A stretch of DNA of 36,717 bases, taken from a virus. The notes beneath the pieces are model-generated. The model did no database searches and was not told the DNA's origin. It saw nothing but the letters and a program-made list of their open reading frames with translations. Every line of letters starts with the position of its first letter. The first letter of the stretch is position 1. The translations under genes and the position numbers were made by a program. Where the stretch lies: positions 1-36,717 of IMG/VR virus record IMGVR_UViG_3300044961_000497; one strand, written 5' to 3'. Below, piece after piece: positions 30,061 to 36,417 of this stretch.

Positions 30061-30575
30061 CAGAGGTTCTTCAGGTCTTCGAAGGCTTTGGTTGCGGCCT
30101 CACCGACGGCATCGGCGAGAGTTTTCTGCATATGCGGCACTTCTTGCTCGAAAGCAGGCTTCAGGAACGGACGAGGCGGAATACGCTTGCCGCTCTTTGC
30201 ATGTATGAACCCGTACTCCACGAGGTGTGCGTAGTTCGCCGGTTTGCGCTTACCAGCATTGCGCTCCAGATACTCTTCCTTCGTCTCCCCTGGCTCCTTC
30301 TTTATCCGCACACCACTCTCGTAGTAGTCCGTCCGAGGTCCAACAAGCCCCAAATAGTGCTCCCCTTGGCGGTACACACGAACGACATTCGTCATAGACG
30401 CACGAAGCGCGCCTGTGTCGATCGAATCATTCTGCTCCAGCTTGCGTTGCGCCTGCGGCACCACCGGACTTGTCGCCTCCTTCATGCCCCTCGCCAGCAC
30501 CTGCTTCTGTGCCGCGAGGTTGAGCATCCGGAGTTTTCGCTCCAGCTTGTGCAGAGGCTTTAAGTCGATTTTCAT
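30060..30575 (-). CDS. HK97 gp10-like tail completion protein
   Basis: A 171-residue protein with the gp10 family layout: basic N-terminal helix, PVVPQAQRKLEQNDSIDTGALRASM, a beta core, YAHLVEYGFIHAKSGKRIPPRPFLKPAFEQEV and a final helix. It acts at the head-tail joint. It usually sits between the adaptor and tail terminator; here it follows the chaperone genes. Its first 149 bases also encode, in another frame, the C-terminus of the GT fusion protein. Confidence 0.87.
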   Translation of the reverse strand: MKIDLKPLHKLERKLRMLNLAAQKQVLARGMKEATSPVVPQAQRKLEQNDSIDTGALRASMTNVVRVYRQGEHYLGLVGPRTDYYESGVRIKKEPGETKEEYLERNAGKRKPANYAHLVEYGFIHAKSGKRIPPRPFLKPAFEQEVPHMQKTLADAVGEAATKAFEDLKNL

Positions 30576-31112
30576 GTGCCTTGCGTAACCCCTCGATGTA
30601 GTTTTTGCGTGCAGCTATCGGCTGGACGTCGTCTGGGTCAGGTGGGAGGAAGTCGGACGGTTTGCATTTGACACCTTGAGAGTTGTAGATGGCACAGACG
30701 AGTTCAGCGTGTCTCTGGTCCAACCTCCGTTCCTTCCGCTTCCAAGCATCAATGAGAGCAGAGACTCGGTCATGTGGAAGGAAGTCGTACTCGGCATCGC
30801 TCAGCCCCAGCTCAAGACGGGCAAACGCCCAATCCCGAAGCTGGGGGCTTAGGCGTTTTTTTGTGGCATGATGGCCACAAGAGCTTCGTCGTATTTTGAA
30901 AGGTCGGACAGGTCCAACTGGTCAGCCAAGTGCTCCCAAGTCGGGAACGGGTTGGGTTTCTCGGCCACCGCGCACCAAAGAAGCACCGCGAGCGCTTGCG
31001 CTCCTCCGGCGGTGCGCACCGGCTCAGGAAGCCCCGAGAACCGGATGCGCGCCAACGATCCCCACACGAGGGCGACGTCCTTGTCACCGATCCGAACAGT
31101 GGCTGTGCTCAT
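30427..31112 (-). CDS. Tail assembly chaperone GT, made by -1 frameshift
   Basis: The G frame (31112 to 30849) has, just before its stop, the slippery heptamer A-AAA-AAC (30861-30855) in the correct phase. Slipping back one base continues without a stop codon to 30427, giving a 228-residue fusion. The T part begins RLSPQLRDWAFARLELGLSD and includes YDFLPHDRVSALIDAWKRKERRLDQRHAELVCAIYNSQG, with VKCKPSDFLP as the typical tail-chaperone end. The final 50 residues are Gly/Ala-rich and overlap the gp10-like gene. By analogy with lambda gpG/gpGT, the fusion binds the tape measure and recruits tube subunits. The frameshift itself is inferred. Confidence 0.88.
30849..31112 (-). CDS. Tail assembly chaperone G
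   Basis: An 87-residue product, MSTATVRIGDKDVALVWGSLARIRFSGL through DLSDLSKYDEALVAIMPQKNA, encoded just after the tube gene as in lambda-like tail modules. It is the unshifted product of the frameshift pair; most ribosomes would stop at 30849. The start overlaps the tube gene stop (ATGA). Confidence 0.87.
   Translation of the reverse strand: MSTATVRIGDKDVALVWGSLARIRFSGLPEPVRTAGGAQALAVLLWCAVAEKPNPFPTWEHLADQLDLSDLSKYDEALVAIMPQKNA
30855..30861 (-). promoter_or_regulatory. Programmed -1 frameshift site
   Basis: AAAAAAC within CAAAAAAAC, phased as X-XXY-YYZ relative to the G frame, three codons from the G stop. A GC-rich stretch downstream (GCCCCCAGCTTCGGG) could provide a stimulatory structure. 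Confidence 0.85.
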
Positions 31113-31534
31113 GGGACGAAGGTCGGCGCACCGGTGCCAGAGAACGTGACCGTAGCCACCAACTCGGAGTCGAGTCCAGCGTTAACAGTCAGATTGGTCA
31201 CCCAGCCCTGCGACCAAAGCACTGCCGTTCCCGCGTCGGGGAACCTCAAGCCGAAGGTCATCTTCGTCTTGGCCAGCCAGTTGGTCTGAATCGTGGCCAT
31301 GTTGGTGTCGGCGGGGTCCCAAATGAACTCGGCGTCAACGGACATCGGTTCTCCTAGTCCGGGCAGGAACTCCCGAAAATCATCGGCGAGCACCGAAACG
31401 TCGATCAAACCAATCTCAGCACCTTTGAACGATCCATCGCGAAGCAGCGCGACGACAGTATTGGGTGCCACGACCGGCGGGGTAGCGGAACCGATGAGCA
31501 ATTCGGTTCCTTTAGCTGTGTAACGAGTAGGCAT
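31109..31534 (-). CDS. Major tail tube protein
   Basis: A 141-residue beta-rich protein. The order MPTRYTAKGTELLIGS, APNTVVALLRDGSFKGAEIGLIDVSVLADDFREFLPGLGEPMSVDAEFIWDP and the C-terminal strands match lambda gpV/HK97 gp13-type tube subunits. It lies between the tail terminator and the chaperone, the canonical place. It is preceded by the TGAGACTGAGTCT element. Confidence 0.87.
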   Translation of the reverse strand: MPTRYTAKGTELLIGSATPPVVAPNTVVALLRDGSFKGAEIGLIDVSVLADDFREFLPGLGEPMSVDAEFIWDPADTNMATIQTNWLAKTKMTFGLRFPDAGTAVLWSQGWVTNLTVNAGLDSELVATVTFSGTGAPTFVP

Positions 31535-31545
31535 AGATGAAAGCG

Positions 31546-31558
31546 AGACTCAGTCTCA
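31546..31558 (-). promoter_or_regulatory. Palindromic TGAGACTGAGTCT element before the tail tube gene
   Basis: Contains the TGA stop codon of the tail terminator gene, and with one more base it forms the palindrome GAGACT-G-AGTCTC. It ends 11 bases before the tube start. It matches the element at 23725-23737 before the portal gene. Confidence 0.5.
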
Positions 31559-31957
31559 GTTCGAGGGTGTGGTTGATTGATACCAAGCAGAAAGACGCAA
31601 AATGACCCCCTGAAGGTCAGGGAAGTCTTCTCGCGTATTCTCTTGGGAACGGCAAATGTATTTGCACGGATTCGGACTTGACTCAAGAACAAAACGAATC
31701 CTGTCGGCAATCGTCCAGGCATCGAACAACGTCCGAGCGTAGACAACCACCTGCAACTCGAAGTTGTCGTTGCGTGCCGACGATGGTGTACCGTTCTCCA
31801 TAATTGGCGCCAAGTTCGACGAGATGATGTCCATGAACACGGATGGACTTTGCACCCGCTCTCCATTCGTGCCAAAGTTTATCCTGTCGGCTGGCACAAG
31901 CGAGATAAGCTGTGCGTCAGCAACCAAGCGGTTGTGCGTGTAGGCTGGAAAACTCAT
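31556..31957 (-). CDS. Tail terminator (DUF3168-like)
   Basis: A 133-residue protein with the family pattern: an N-terminal helix (HNRLVADAQLISLVPADRINFG), PSVFMDIISSNLAPIMENG, the FELQVVVYARTLFDAWTIADRIRFVLES segment (strand, then helix) and a C-terminal beta part. It caps the tail tube and contacts the head adaptor. It overlaps the adaptor gene by ATGA. Confidence 0.85.
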   Translation of the reverse strand: MSFPAYTHNRLVADAQLISLVPADRINFGTNGERVQSPSVFMDIISSNLAPIMENGTPSSARNDNFELQVVVYARTLFDAWTIADRIRFVLESSPNPCKYICRSQENTREDFPDLQGVILRLSAWYQSTTPSN

Positions 31958-32286
31958 TGCCCGAACCTTTCTGCTGCTTGCACACTGGTAAACTGCCTGC
32001 GCCCGACTTCTTTAACGGCCACGATGTCCCACAACCGGGTGCCCTCCTGAATACGCCAAGACGTATTGATGTCAGGATAGTACCGGAACAGGAATACTGC
32101 CGTCGTCTCCTGCCTGATCTGCCCGGCGAGGCGCGTTTCTCGCCCACCGGATTCGTCCTTACGACACCAACGAGTTGAATCGACCGTCCACGTCACGCTC
32201 AACCCACCCATAGCATCCTTGGCATTGACGGGGCGCAATAGGTCCACGCGACGATCGAATTGTGGTGCAGTAGCTGGCACAATCAA
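31954..32286 (-). CDS. Head-tail adaptor (SPP1 gp16/phage head-tail joining family)
   Basis: A 110-residue protein: FDRRVDLLRPVNAKDAMGGLSVTWTVDSTRWCRKDES, QETTAVFLFRYYPDINTSWRIQEGTRLWDIVAVKEVGRRQ. This is the standard head-closure pattern (R-v-l-l.p......g......W). It joins the connector ring to the tail terminator. Its presence here, apart from portal and connector, shows that the head-closure parts are split across the operon. Confidence 0.9.
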   Translation of the reverse strand: MIVPATAPQFDRRVDLLRPVNAKDAMGGLSVTWTVDSTRWCRKDESGGRETRLAGQIRQETTAVFLFRYYPDINTSWRIQEGTRLWDIVAVKEVGRRQFTSVQAAERFGQ

Positions 32287-32302
32287 ATGGGTAACAAAGA
32301 TG

Positions 32303-32725
32303 TCACCTCAAGTCAAGAAAGGTGATCGGGGCGTCCTTCCGAACGTAAATTTTGTCTCTCTTCTCCAACCCAAGGCAACACGTGAGAACCGTCGAGGCTT
32401 GGGATTTATGACACCCGAGCATCTCGCGGAACTGCCTCGGTGTGATGTGATCGCCGGGCTTCATGGCCTCCAAAATAGGCAGTGCCGCACGTTGCCACTT
32501 GGAGAGCCGAGGACTCTTAACCTGCGTCTCCCGAGATTCATTGCGAGGTTGGGGTATGCGGGTTTCCGCGATTGCCCTGCGCATCTCCTCCCTCTGTTTG
32601 AGAAGCCGCATCTGACGGGCCTCGTAATTCATGAACATCCTCTCAATATTGCGCATCGTAGTGGAGTTCATGCCTGCCTCCCTCCCAACGAACGGATTGA
32701 TCGACGTCTGACGTTGACAACTCAT
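32303..32725 (-). CDS. Winged-helix protein between terminase and adaptor
   Basis: A 140-residue basic protein. After a charged helical N-terminus (RNIERMFMNYEARQMRLLKQREEMRRAIAETR), residues about 85-140 resemble a winged helix: WQRAALPILEAMKPGDHITPRQFREMLGCHKSQASTVLTCCLGLEKRDKIYVR. It is joined to the large terminase by ATGA. A later start at 32671 is possible. It might regulate late transcription or take part in packaging, but no family is recognised. A DNA-binding gene at this point in a head-tail operon is unusual. Confidence 0.75.
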   Translation of the reverse strand: MSCQRQTSINPFVGREAGMNSTTMRNIERMFMNYEARQMRLLKQREEMRRAIAETRIPQPRNESRETQVKSPRLSKWQRAALPILEAMKPGDHITPRQFREMLGCHKSQASTVLTCCLGLEKRDKIYVRKDAPITFLDLR

Positions 32726-34446
32726 GACTTTTTGTTGGTTCCTCCGAAACTGATAAAATCCACGTCGATGGGTGCATGCAACATCTTTCGCCCGAGGGCC
32801 ATGATTAGCGCGACCACACCGTCGATCTTTGCATCCCCGCGCTCCTTCGATGGGTAGTAGTACTTCACTGTGCCCTGCGACTGTTTGCGCACCACGTTCG
32901 ACATCATCCAATTAAGCACCGGGTCGTTCTGGTGCACGATTCGCCCCTCTTCGATGAGCGCTTCAAGCTCCTTCATCGGCTCGGACATGTGTGCTGGTCC
33001 CTGATTAACCTCCACGATGTCAAACCCGGCCCATGACTGCACCCGGCCCATCAGGTAGTTCATCTCCCGCGGGTCATAGGCGACACACTCGATTGCGAAC
33101 CGACGAGACCAATCTCGGAGCACCTGCTCAACGACAGCTTGGTCCGTGCGAGCGCCTTCTGTTTGCGTCAGCCAGCCCTCGTCCCGCCACTTTCGCAGAT
33201 GTGCATTCTCAGGCAACTCGATGGTCTCCTCTGGCAGAAAGTGCTTGGCGAAGCAAGCAGTTTTGTCCCCCCGCTGGAACAGCACAACCATGCTGAACAC
33301 GTCCACCTTGGCAGCAGCATCGATCCCGATCCAGCATTGTCCCCCATCGAACTGGTCCAAGGTCATCGACGGGTCGGCACAGGCAGCCCATTTCTGCATG
33401 TTCGCCCAGCCCGCCTTTGCGCCTACCCACATGTTCAAGTGCTTCGTCTTGAACACTGCCTGTTCGGACGCCTTGCGAATCGCCTGCTGCTGAAGTGGCA
33501 GGTATGCCTGTGGCAACACGGAGACGCCCCAATTCGGATTCGCTTTGACGAGCGTGCTCTCCATAGTCCAATCGTCCCCGTCGTCCGCAGAGAAAATGAT
33601 CCCGAACTTCGTGTCATCCTCGTAATCCCCAGCGAGGAGTTTTTCCACGTCGCGCCAGTCTTCCCGGCACGGGCCACGCAGATTGTCCCCAGCGGTCGAA
33701 ATGATGATGCCGAGGGCTTGCTCACGTGCGCCCGTGCCCGTCCTCATCGTGTCCAAAAGCGAGCTGTCCAAGTGCTCGTGGTACTCGTCCACGATGAAGC
33801 AATGGGGTGACGCTCCGTCACCCGGCTTGCCGATGACAGGCATGAACTTTCCACCGTCCGGCATGATCAGGGCCGACCCAAGCACTTTCATCCCCGTCGA
33901 GGTGGGTAGCTTCGGCTCAGCCAAGCACATCTGCCGCGCCATGCCGAACACTTCCCACGCCTGCCGCTCGGTCGTGGCGCCGCAATACACCTCCGCTCCC
34001 GGCTCGCCGTCCTTCGTCAGCATGAACAGCCCGATTGCCGCCGCAAATGACGATTTGCCATTCTTCCGGGGGATGTAGATGGATGCCATCTGAAACCGGC
34101 GCAAACCGGTATCCCGATGCACCCAGCCGAAAATGGAACACAAGATGAACTTCTGCCACGGCTGAAGCAGGAGGCGAGACGGCTTCTTGGTCTTGGGGTC
34201 CGATCGTGCCCACTTACCCTTCACGTGTGGCAGAAGCTCAATAAACCGCACAGGACGGCTCGCCTTGGCGGGATCGAACACGTAGGGCCACCCTGACCCT
34301 GCTGATGCCTTCTCAAGGTCGGCAAGGTGCCTTAGACAGGCTCTGCGGGCATGCTGGCACGCGGGCAGCCTCCCTTCGACCACGTCGAGGGCGTATTGGT
34401 GCGCCTCCTGCACCTGCGGGTACCCGTCAAATTGCATCGAAACCAT
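32722..34446 (-). CDS. Terminase large subunit
   Basis: A 574-residue TerL of the HK97/Terminase_1 type. The ATPase has Walker A YIPRKNGKSSFAAA (about residues 121-134) and Walker B CFIVDEYHEH (about 211-220). The nuclease domain shows IGIDAAAKVDVFSMVVLF (first acidic residue, about 370) and DPREMNYLMGRV. It cuts and pumps the genome into the head. The start at 34446 (or 34437) overlaps the small subunit gene; the longer reading frame upstream is its shadow. Confidence 0.94.
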   Translation of the reverse strand: MVSMQFDGYPQVQEAHQYALDVVEGRLPACQHARRACLRHLADLEKASAGSGWPYVFDPAKASRPVRFIELLPHVKGKWARSDPKTKKPSRLLLQPWQKFILCSIFGWVHRDTGLRRFQMASIYIPRKNGKSSFAAAIGLFMLTKDGEPGAEVYCGATTERQAWEVFGMARQMCLAEPKLPTSTGMKVLGSALIMPDGGKFMPVIGKPGDGASPHCFIVDEYHEHLDSSLLDTMRTGTGAREQALGIIISTAGDNLRGPCREDWRDVEKLLAGDYEDDTKFGIIFSADDGDDWTMESTLVKANPNWGVSVLPQAYLPLQQQAIRKASEQAVFKTKHLNMWVGAKAGWANMQKWAACADPSMTLDQFDGGQCWIGIDAAAKVDVFSMVVLFQRGDKTACFAKHFLPEETIELPENAHLRKWRDEGWLTQTEGARTDQAVVEQVLRDWSRRFAIECVAYDPREMNYLMGRVQSWAGFDIVEVNQGPAHMSEPMKELEALIEEGRIVHQNDPVLNWMMSNVVRKQSQGTVKYYYPSKERGDAKIDGVVALIMALGRKMLHAPIDVDFISFGGTNKKS

Positions 34447-34891
34447 CGGGTTCTCCTTCCTTCTCTGGGGCCGCTCCCTTCGTCCTCGCGCGAGACGCAG
34501 GTGACAACCCGAGTTGCTCTGCAAAGCCTTTGATCTGTGTTCGGAGCGTCGTCAGCAAAGTGCAAAGCGGGTGACGAATCATCCCGTCCTTCTGGGTCGG
34601 AATCACCCATCCATCGACCCGGATCGTGTTCGCGACTTCCTCCTCGTCGGCCAGGCATTTGCAGTAAAGCAGCAAGGTGTGCCGGTCCGCCTCGGTCAGC
34701 ACGTCCTGCTCGGTCAGCAAGGCCGCATAGTGCACCCAGTGCTCCTTCCCACGAGGGCTTAGGCACTCCGGCGGGTCAAGCTGCTGCAAGGGTGGGTAAG
34801 CAGGCTCAGCCACTCGTGCCCTGGCGAGGCGGGGCGCTTTGCTCAAGGCGTCGGGGGCAAGCTGATCAATCGGTTTCCGGGGAGGTGGCAT
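34427..34891 (-). CDS. Terminase small subunit, P27-like
   Basis: A 154-residue protein: ECLSPRGKEHWVHYAALLTEQDVLTEADRHTLLLYCKCLADEEEVANTI and PLCTLLTTLRTQIKGFAEQLGLSPASRAR are the conserved helices of phage P27-family small terminases. It recognises the packaging site. The ATG at 34891 is used because an N-terminal extension to 34945 would be the shadow of the HNH gene. Confidence 0.9.
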   Translation of the reverse strand: MPPPRKPIDQLAPDALSKAPRLARARVAEPAYPPLQQLDPPECLSPRGKEHWVHYAALLTEQDVLTEADRHTLLLYCKCLADEEEVANTIRVDGWVIPTQKDGMIRHPLCTLLTTLRTQIKGFAEQLGLSPASRARTKGAAPEKEGEPDGFDAI

Positions 34892-35258
34892 GGAAAAGGT
34901 GTTGAGTCGGTTGCCCCTGACGCTCCATCGCTTCGATCGCAGCATGGCAGGAGGTGCACAAGGGCCGCAGGTTACTTTCGGTGAAAGCTAAATCAGGGTG
35001 AGTCTCCAGCGGTAGGACGTGGTGGACGTGTTGCATCGGTTCAGGGAACCCGCGATGCAGGCCGAGGGGGTCGCAGCAAAGCGGATGGTTGAGACGGAAG
35101 ACCTCCCGGACCTGCCGCCAGCGGTAGGACGAGCGAATCTTGTCGGCGACAGAGCGCGCGGGACGATCTGGGGGGCGGTGTTCATCGCAGTAGCTGCCGA
35201 TCTGGATGAGCTTTCGGCACCCGGGGTGAAGGCAAGGTCGGCTTGGTTTGAACGGCAT
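34866..35258 (-). CDS. HNH endonuclease adjoining terminase
   Basis: A 130-residue HNH protein: CLHPGCRKLIQIGSYCDEH (zinc cysteines), a RSSYRWRQVREVFRLNHPLCCDP segment, HVHHVLPLETHPDLAFTESNLRPLCTSCHAAIE (HH...N...H with CxxC). HK97-type phages carry such a protein beside TerS-TerL, where it assists cos cleavage. This suggests cohesive-end packaging, with the cos site likely in the noncoding region upstream. It overlaps both neighbours. Confidence 0.92.
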   Translation of the reverse strand: MPFKPSRPCLHPGCRKLIQIGSYCDEHRPPDRPARSVADKIRSSYRWRQVREVFRLNHPLCCDPLGLHRGFPEPMQHVHHVLPLETHPDLAFTESNLRPLCTSCHAAIEAMERQGQPTQHLFHATSPETD

Positions 35259-35418
35259 ACTCGATGAGCGTCAGAATGGCGGCGGTTTGAGACTCCCCTC
35301 GAGTCTGGGCGAGGATGCGCAAGCTTTCCGCGTGCCACGGAGGGAAGCGGAAGTTGAGCAACCGCTTGGGTTTCTCTCTGCGAAGGGTCGGCAAGTCCAT
35401 GAGCGTATTGAGACGCAT
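35182..35418 (-). CDS. Ribbon-helix-helix-like protein, first late gene
   Basis: A 78-residue basic protein from the ATG at 35418 (alternatives: 35520, 35400). Residues about 18-46 (RLLNFRFPPWHAESLRILAQTRGESQTAAILTLIEYAVQ) have the strand-helix-helix form of CopG/Arc proteins. It is first in the late operon, immediately downstream of the 17-bp repeats at 35525-35625, and may bind them as an autoregulator. It overlaps the HNH gene by 77 bases, which is long but in a different frame. Confidence 0.65.
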   Translation of the reverse strand: MRLNTLMDLPTLRREKPKRLLNFRFPPWHAESLRILAQTRGESQTAAILTLIEYAVQTKPTLPSPRVPKAHPDRQLLR

Positions 35419-35524
35419 TCTCGTCAGTTTGTAAAGCACGGATGCGCAATTGCCCTTCGATGGGGCGTGAACGCGGTAGCGCTCCCGTGCTTGCCGCTCC
35501 CCTACGAGTTGTGGGGGCAAGTGG

Positions 35525-35625
35525 CCGCGTTAAATCTGTTACTCGCCGGTTGGGGCGGCCAAGACACCGCGTTAAATCCGTTAATTCTTGATTTTCCACT
35601 AATATAATCCGCGTTAAAACAGTTA
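35525..35625. promoter_or_regulatory. Three 17-bp direct repeats at a 42-bp period
   Basis: CCGCGTTAAATCTGTTA at 35525-35541, CCGCGTTAAATCCGTTA at 35567-35583 and CCGCGTTAAAACAGTTA at 35609-35625. Start-to-start distance is exactly 42 bp twice, about four helical turns, so all three face the same side of the DNA. They lie just upstream of the first late gene and look like binding sites for an activator or repressor. Confidence 0.85.
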
Positions 35626-35688
35626 TATTATTGTGACACTTATCGTGGCAGGGGTTAACTCCTTGTACTTCAACGAGTTACGAAAACT

Positions 35689-35802
35689 CTGCCAAGCTGC
35701 CAGGTAACCCCCTATATCCCTCTCCTTATATAAATTTTTTCTTCTCCCGATGCTTCTCTACTTTTACCGCCGAACCCTTGGGGTTACCTGTTATCTTGGC
35801 AG
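35689..35802. repeat. 23-bp inverted repeat around a T/A-rich core
   Basis: The arm at 35689-35711 begins CTGCCAAG and ends CAGGTAACCCC. The arm at 35780-35802 is its reverse complement at 20 of 23 positions. The 68-base centre includes TTATATAAATTTTTT. The element is too widely spaced for a simple terminator and resembles a binding or strand-opening structure. Confidence 0.75.
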
Positions 35803-36223
35803 CGCTTTGTAAGTCCTTGATGATCAAAGTTTTACGCTGCCATATTGACAGCCCTCTGAAGAAACCAACAAGTTTATCGTGGCAGCGAGGACGCCTTGTC
35901 CATAGGAAATAACCTATTTATCTGAAATTAATTAGGTATTTACTTAGGACATCTAGGTCATTTATGTTACTTTCTTGTTTACAAAATGTAAATAGGTTCT
36001 TAATTCAAAAATCATTTTTTCAGATTTTTTCTATTTTTTCAGCGAACAGATTTTAGAAAATGCCCTGTTCGTCGCTACTTAAAATTTGACTGGCGCGCGG
36101 TGTCCGCCGCTCGGCCCTGGAACTTAGACCCTCCCCCCGCTTCATAAAGCCTTGTGTATCAACAGCTTACGAAACTTTTTATGTGTCCGCATCCTTACCC
36201 TAGCGTGTCCATACCTTCCTCGC

Positions 36224-36362
36224 AAATCCTTAGCAATCAGCGACTTACAAATTTTATGTTTTCTTGGGATCGTCGCTCGTCAGGGAAATTTGTCTATACC
36301 CTATTGCTAAATCCTTAGCGATCAGCGACTTACAAATTTTATGTTTTCTTGGGATCGTCGCT
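36224..36362. repeat. 54-bp direct repeat, two copies
   Basis: Copies at 36224-36277 and 36309-36362, identical except for one base (TTAGCAATC and TTAGCGATC), 85 bp apart. Each contains CAGCGACTTACAAATTTTAT. A related shorter form, CAACAGCTTACGAAACTTTT, lies near 36160. Confidence 0.88.
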
Positions 36363-36417
36363 TGCCAGGAATTTTACTGGCTAACCCTTTGACGGATAGC
36401 CATTTACGCAGTTTGCG

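Larger units (their letters stand above)
35626..36417. other. AT-rich noncoding region, candidate origin or cos/att region
   Basis: Nearly 800 bases without a credible gene, markedly richer in A+T than the rest of the window. It holds several repeats: a 23-bp inverted repeat (35689-35711 and 35780-35802), TTATCGTGGCAG twice (35639 and 35876), the inverted pair AACCTATTTA/TAAATAGGTT (35911-35920 and 35989-35998), and two 54-bp direct repeats (36224-36277 and 36309-36362). Position upstream of HNH-TerS makes it a candidate for cos; its composition fits a replication origin. No tRNA or classic DnaA box was seen. Confidence 0.7.

Noticed and set aside
34866-35258. Homing endonuclease in an intron
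   Set aside because: The HNH gene sits in the usual place beside TerS-TerL and interrupts no gene, so a packaging role is more likely.
35626-36417. tRNA or other structured RNA gene
   Set aside because: No cloverleaf, CCA end or conserved T-loop sequence was seen; the repeats do not fold into one compact RNA by eye.
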